From Rhodospirillaceae bacterium (GTDB lineage: Bacteria > Pseudomonadota > Alphaproteobacteria > Thalassobaculales > Thalassobaculaceae): DNA of 6,887 nucleotides. The DNA is taken from assembly GCA_002730675.1 (NCBI GenBank), contig PCAV01000107.1, positions 5,466 to 12,352 of the forward strand, read 5' to 3'. Below are positions 6,654 through 6,887 of the stretch, piece by piece (position 1 is the first letter of the stretch; each line of letters opens with the position of its first letter). Below the pieces are notes generated by a model. It was not told the origin of the DNA and searched no databases. It saw only the letters and a list, made by a program, of their open reading frames with translations. The translations under genes were made by a program, and so were the position numbers.

Positions 6654-6887
6654 ATGAGGTGCCCATTTTGTGGACATATTGATTCTCAAGTAAAAGATTC
6701 GCGGCCTACAGAAGATGGTGCTGCCATAAGACGCCGACGTTTTTGTCCCTCATGTGGCGGTAGATTTACTACGTTTGAGCGCGTTCAACTACGTGAGCTA
6801 ACAGTATTAAAAAAGAACGGAAAACGGGCTCCTTTTGAAAGGGATAAATTATATCGTTCAATCCAAATCTCTTTGCGTAAAAGGCCT
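6654..6887 (+). CDS. nrdR: Transcriptional repressor NrdR, N-terminal part (3' end outside window)
   Basis: Nucleotide-sensing repressor of ribonucleotide reductase genes. The 78 residues visible begin MRCPFCGH and include the zinc ribbon with four cysteines, C3, C6, C31 and C34 (CPFC and CPSC), then [10 protein letters not shown] at 35-44, a hallmark of the family. The ATP-cone domain begins at about residue 49 with [22 protein letters not shown], the segment that binds ATP or dATP. Complete NrdR proteins are about 150-160 aa, so about half is outside the window; the frame is open to the last base. The start follows a good AGGAG. Position after glyA is the standard alphaproteobacterial arrangement, with riboflavin genes commonly next, so ribD may lie downstream (inference). 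No NrdR target promoter is visible here. Confidence 0.96.
   Translation, partial: MRCPFCGHIDSQVKDSRPTEDGAAIRRRRFCPSCGGRFTTFERVQLRELTVLKKNGKRAPFERDKLYRSIQISLRKRP

Overview
The window looks like a chromosomal segment of an alphaproteobacterium with moderately low GC. This rests on three things: the run coaX - RNase J - methylmalonyl-CoA epimerase - DUF1467, the pair glyA - nrdR, and a MucR/Ros-type regulator, a family largely confined to Alphaproteobacteria. A marine or other free-living Rhodospirillales-like lineage is a guess; nothing in the sequence fixes the order or genus. I see no mobile element, CRISPR array, tRNA or rRNA.

Layout. Positions 1-2759 (+ strand) hold a tightly packed operon: the 3' part of coaX (type III pantothenate kinase), then rnj (RNase J) overlapping it by 10 bp, then mce one base after the rnj stop, then a two-helix DUF1467 membrane protein 8 bp further on. 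Facing this operon with only 14 bp between stops is gcdH (glutaryl-CoA dehydrogenase) on the - strand (2774-4003). A 245-bp divergent gap (4004-4248) carries a good gcdH promoter candidate. It is followed by a 64-aa conserved hypothetical protein (4249-4443, +), which converges with a mucR-family gene (4456-4920, -). A 400-bp divergent region (4921-5320) then holds promoter candidates for mucR and glyA and an unexplained repeat/hairpin element at the predicted glyA transcription start. The window closes with glyA (to 6601) and the 5' part of nrdR (from 6654, running off the edge).

Function. The genes are mostly housekeeping: CoA synthesis (coaX), RNA turnover (rnj), propionyl-CoA/methylmalonyl-CoA handling (mce), lysine/tryptophan catabolism through glutaryl-CoA (gcdH), one-carbon supply from serine (glyA) and control of ribonucleotide reductase (nrdR). 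coaX, mce and gcdH share CoA chemistry, but their adjacency is probably chromosomal order rather than one pathway. glyA and nrdR both bear on nucleotide supply and normally precede riboflavin genes in this class.

No clearly new system is visible. The points most worth a second look are the compound direct/inverted repeat at the glyA start region, the MucR zinc-finger site that has lost two of four ligands, the AT-rich perfect palindrome between glyA and nrdR, and the break in conserved gene order after DUF1467.
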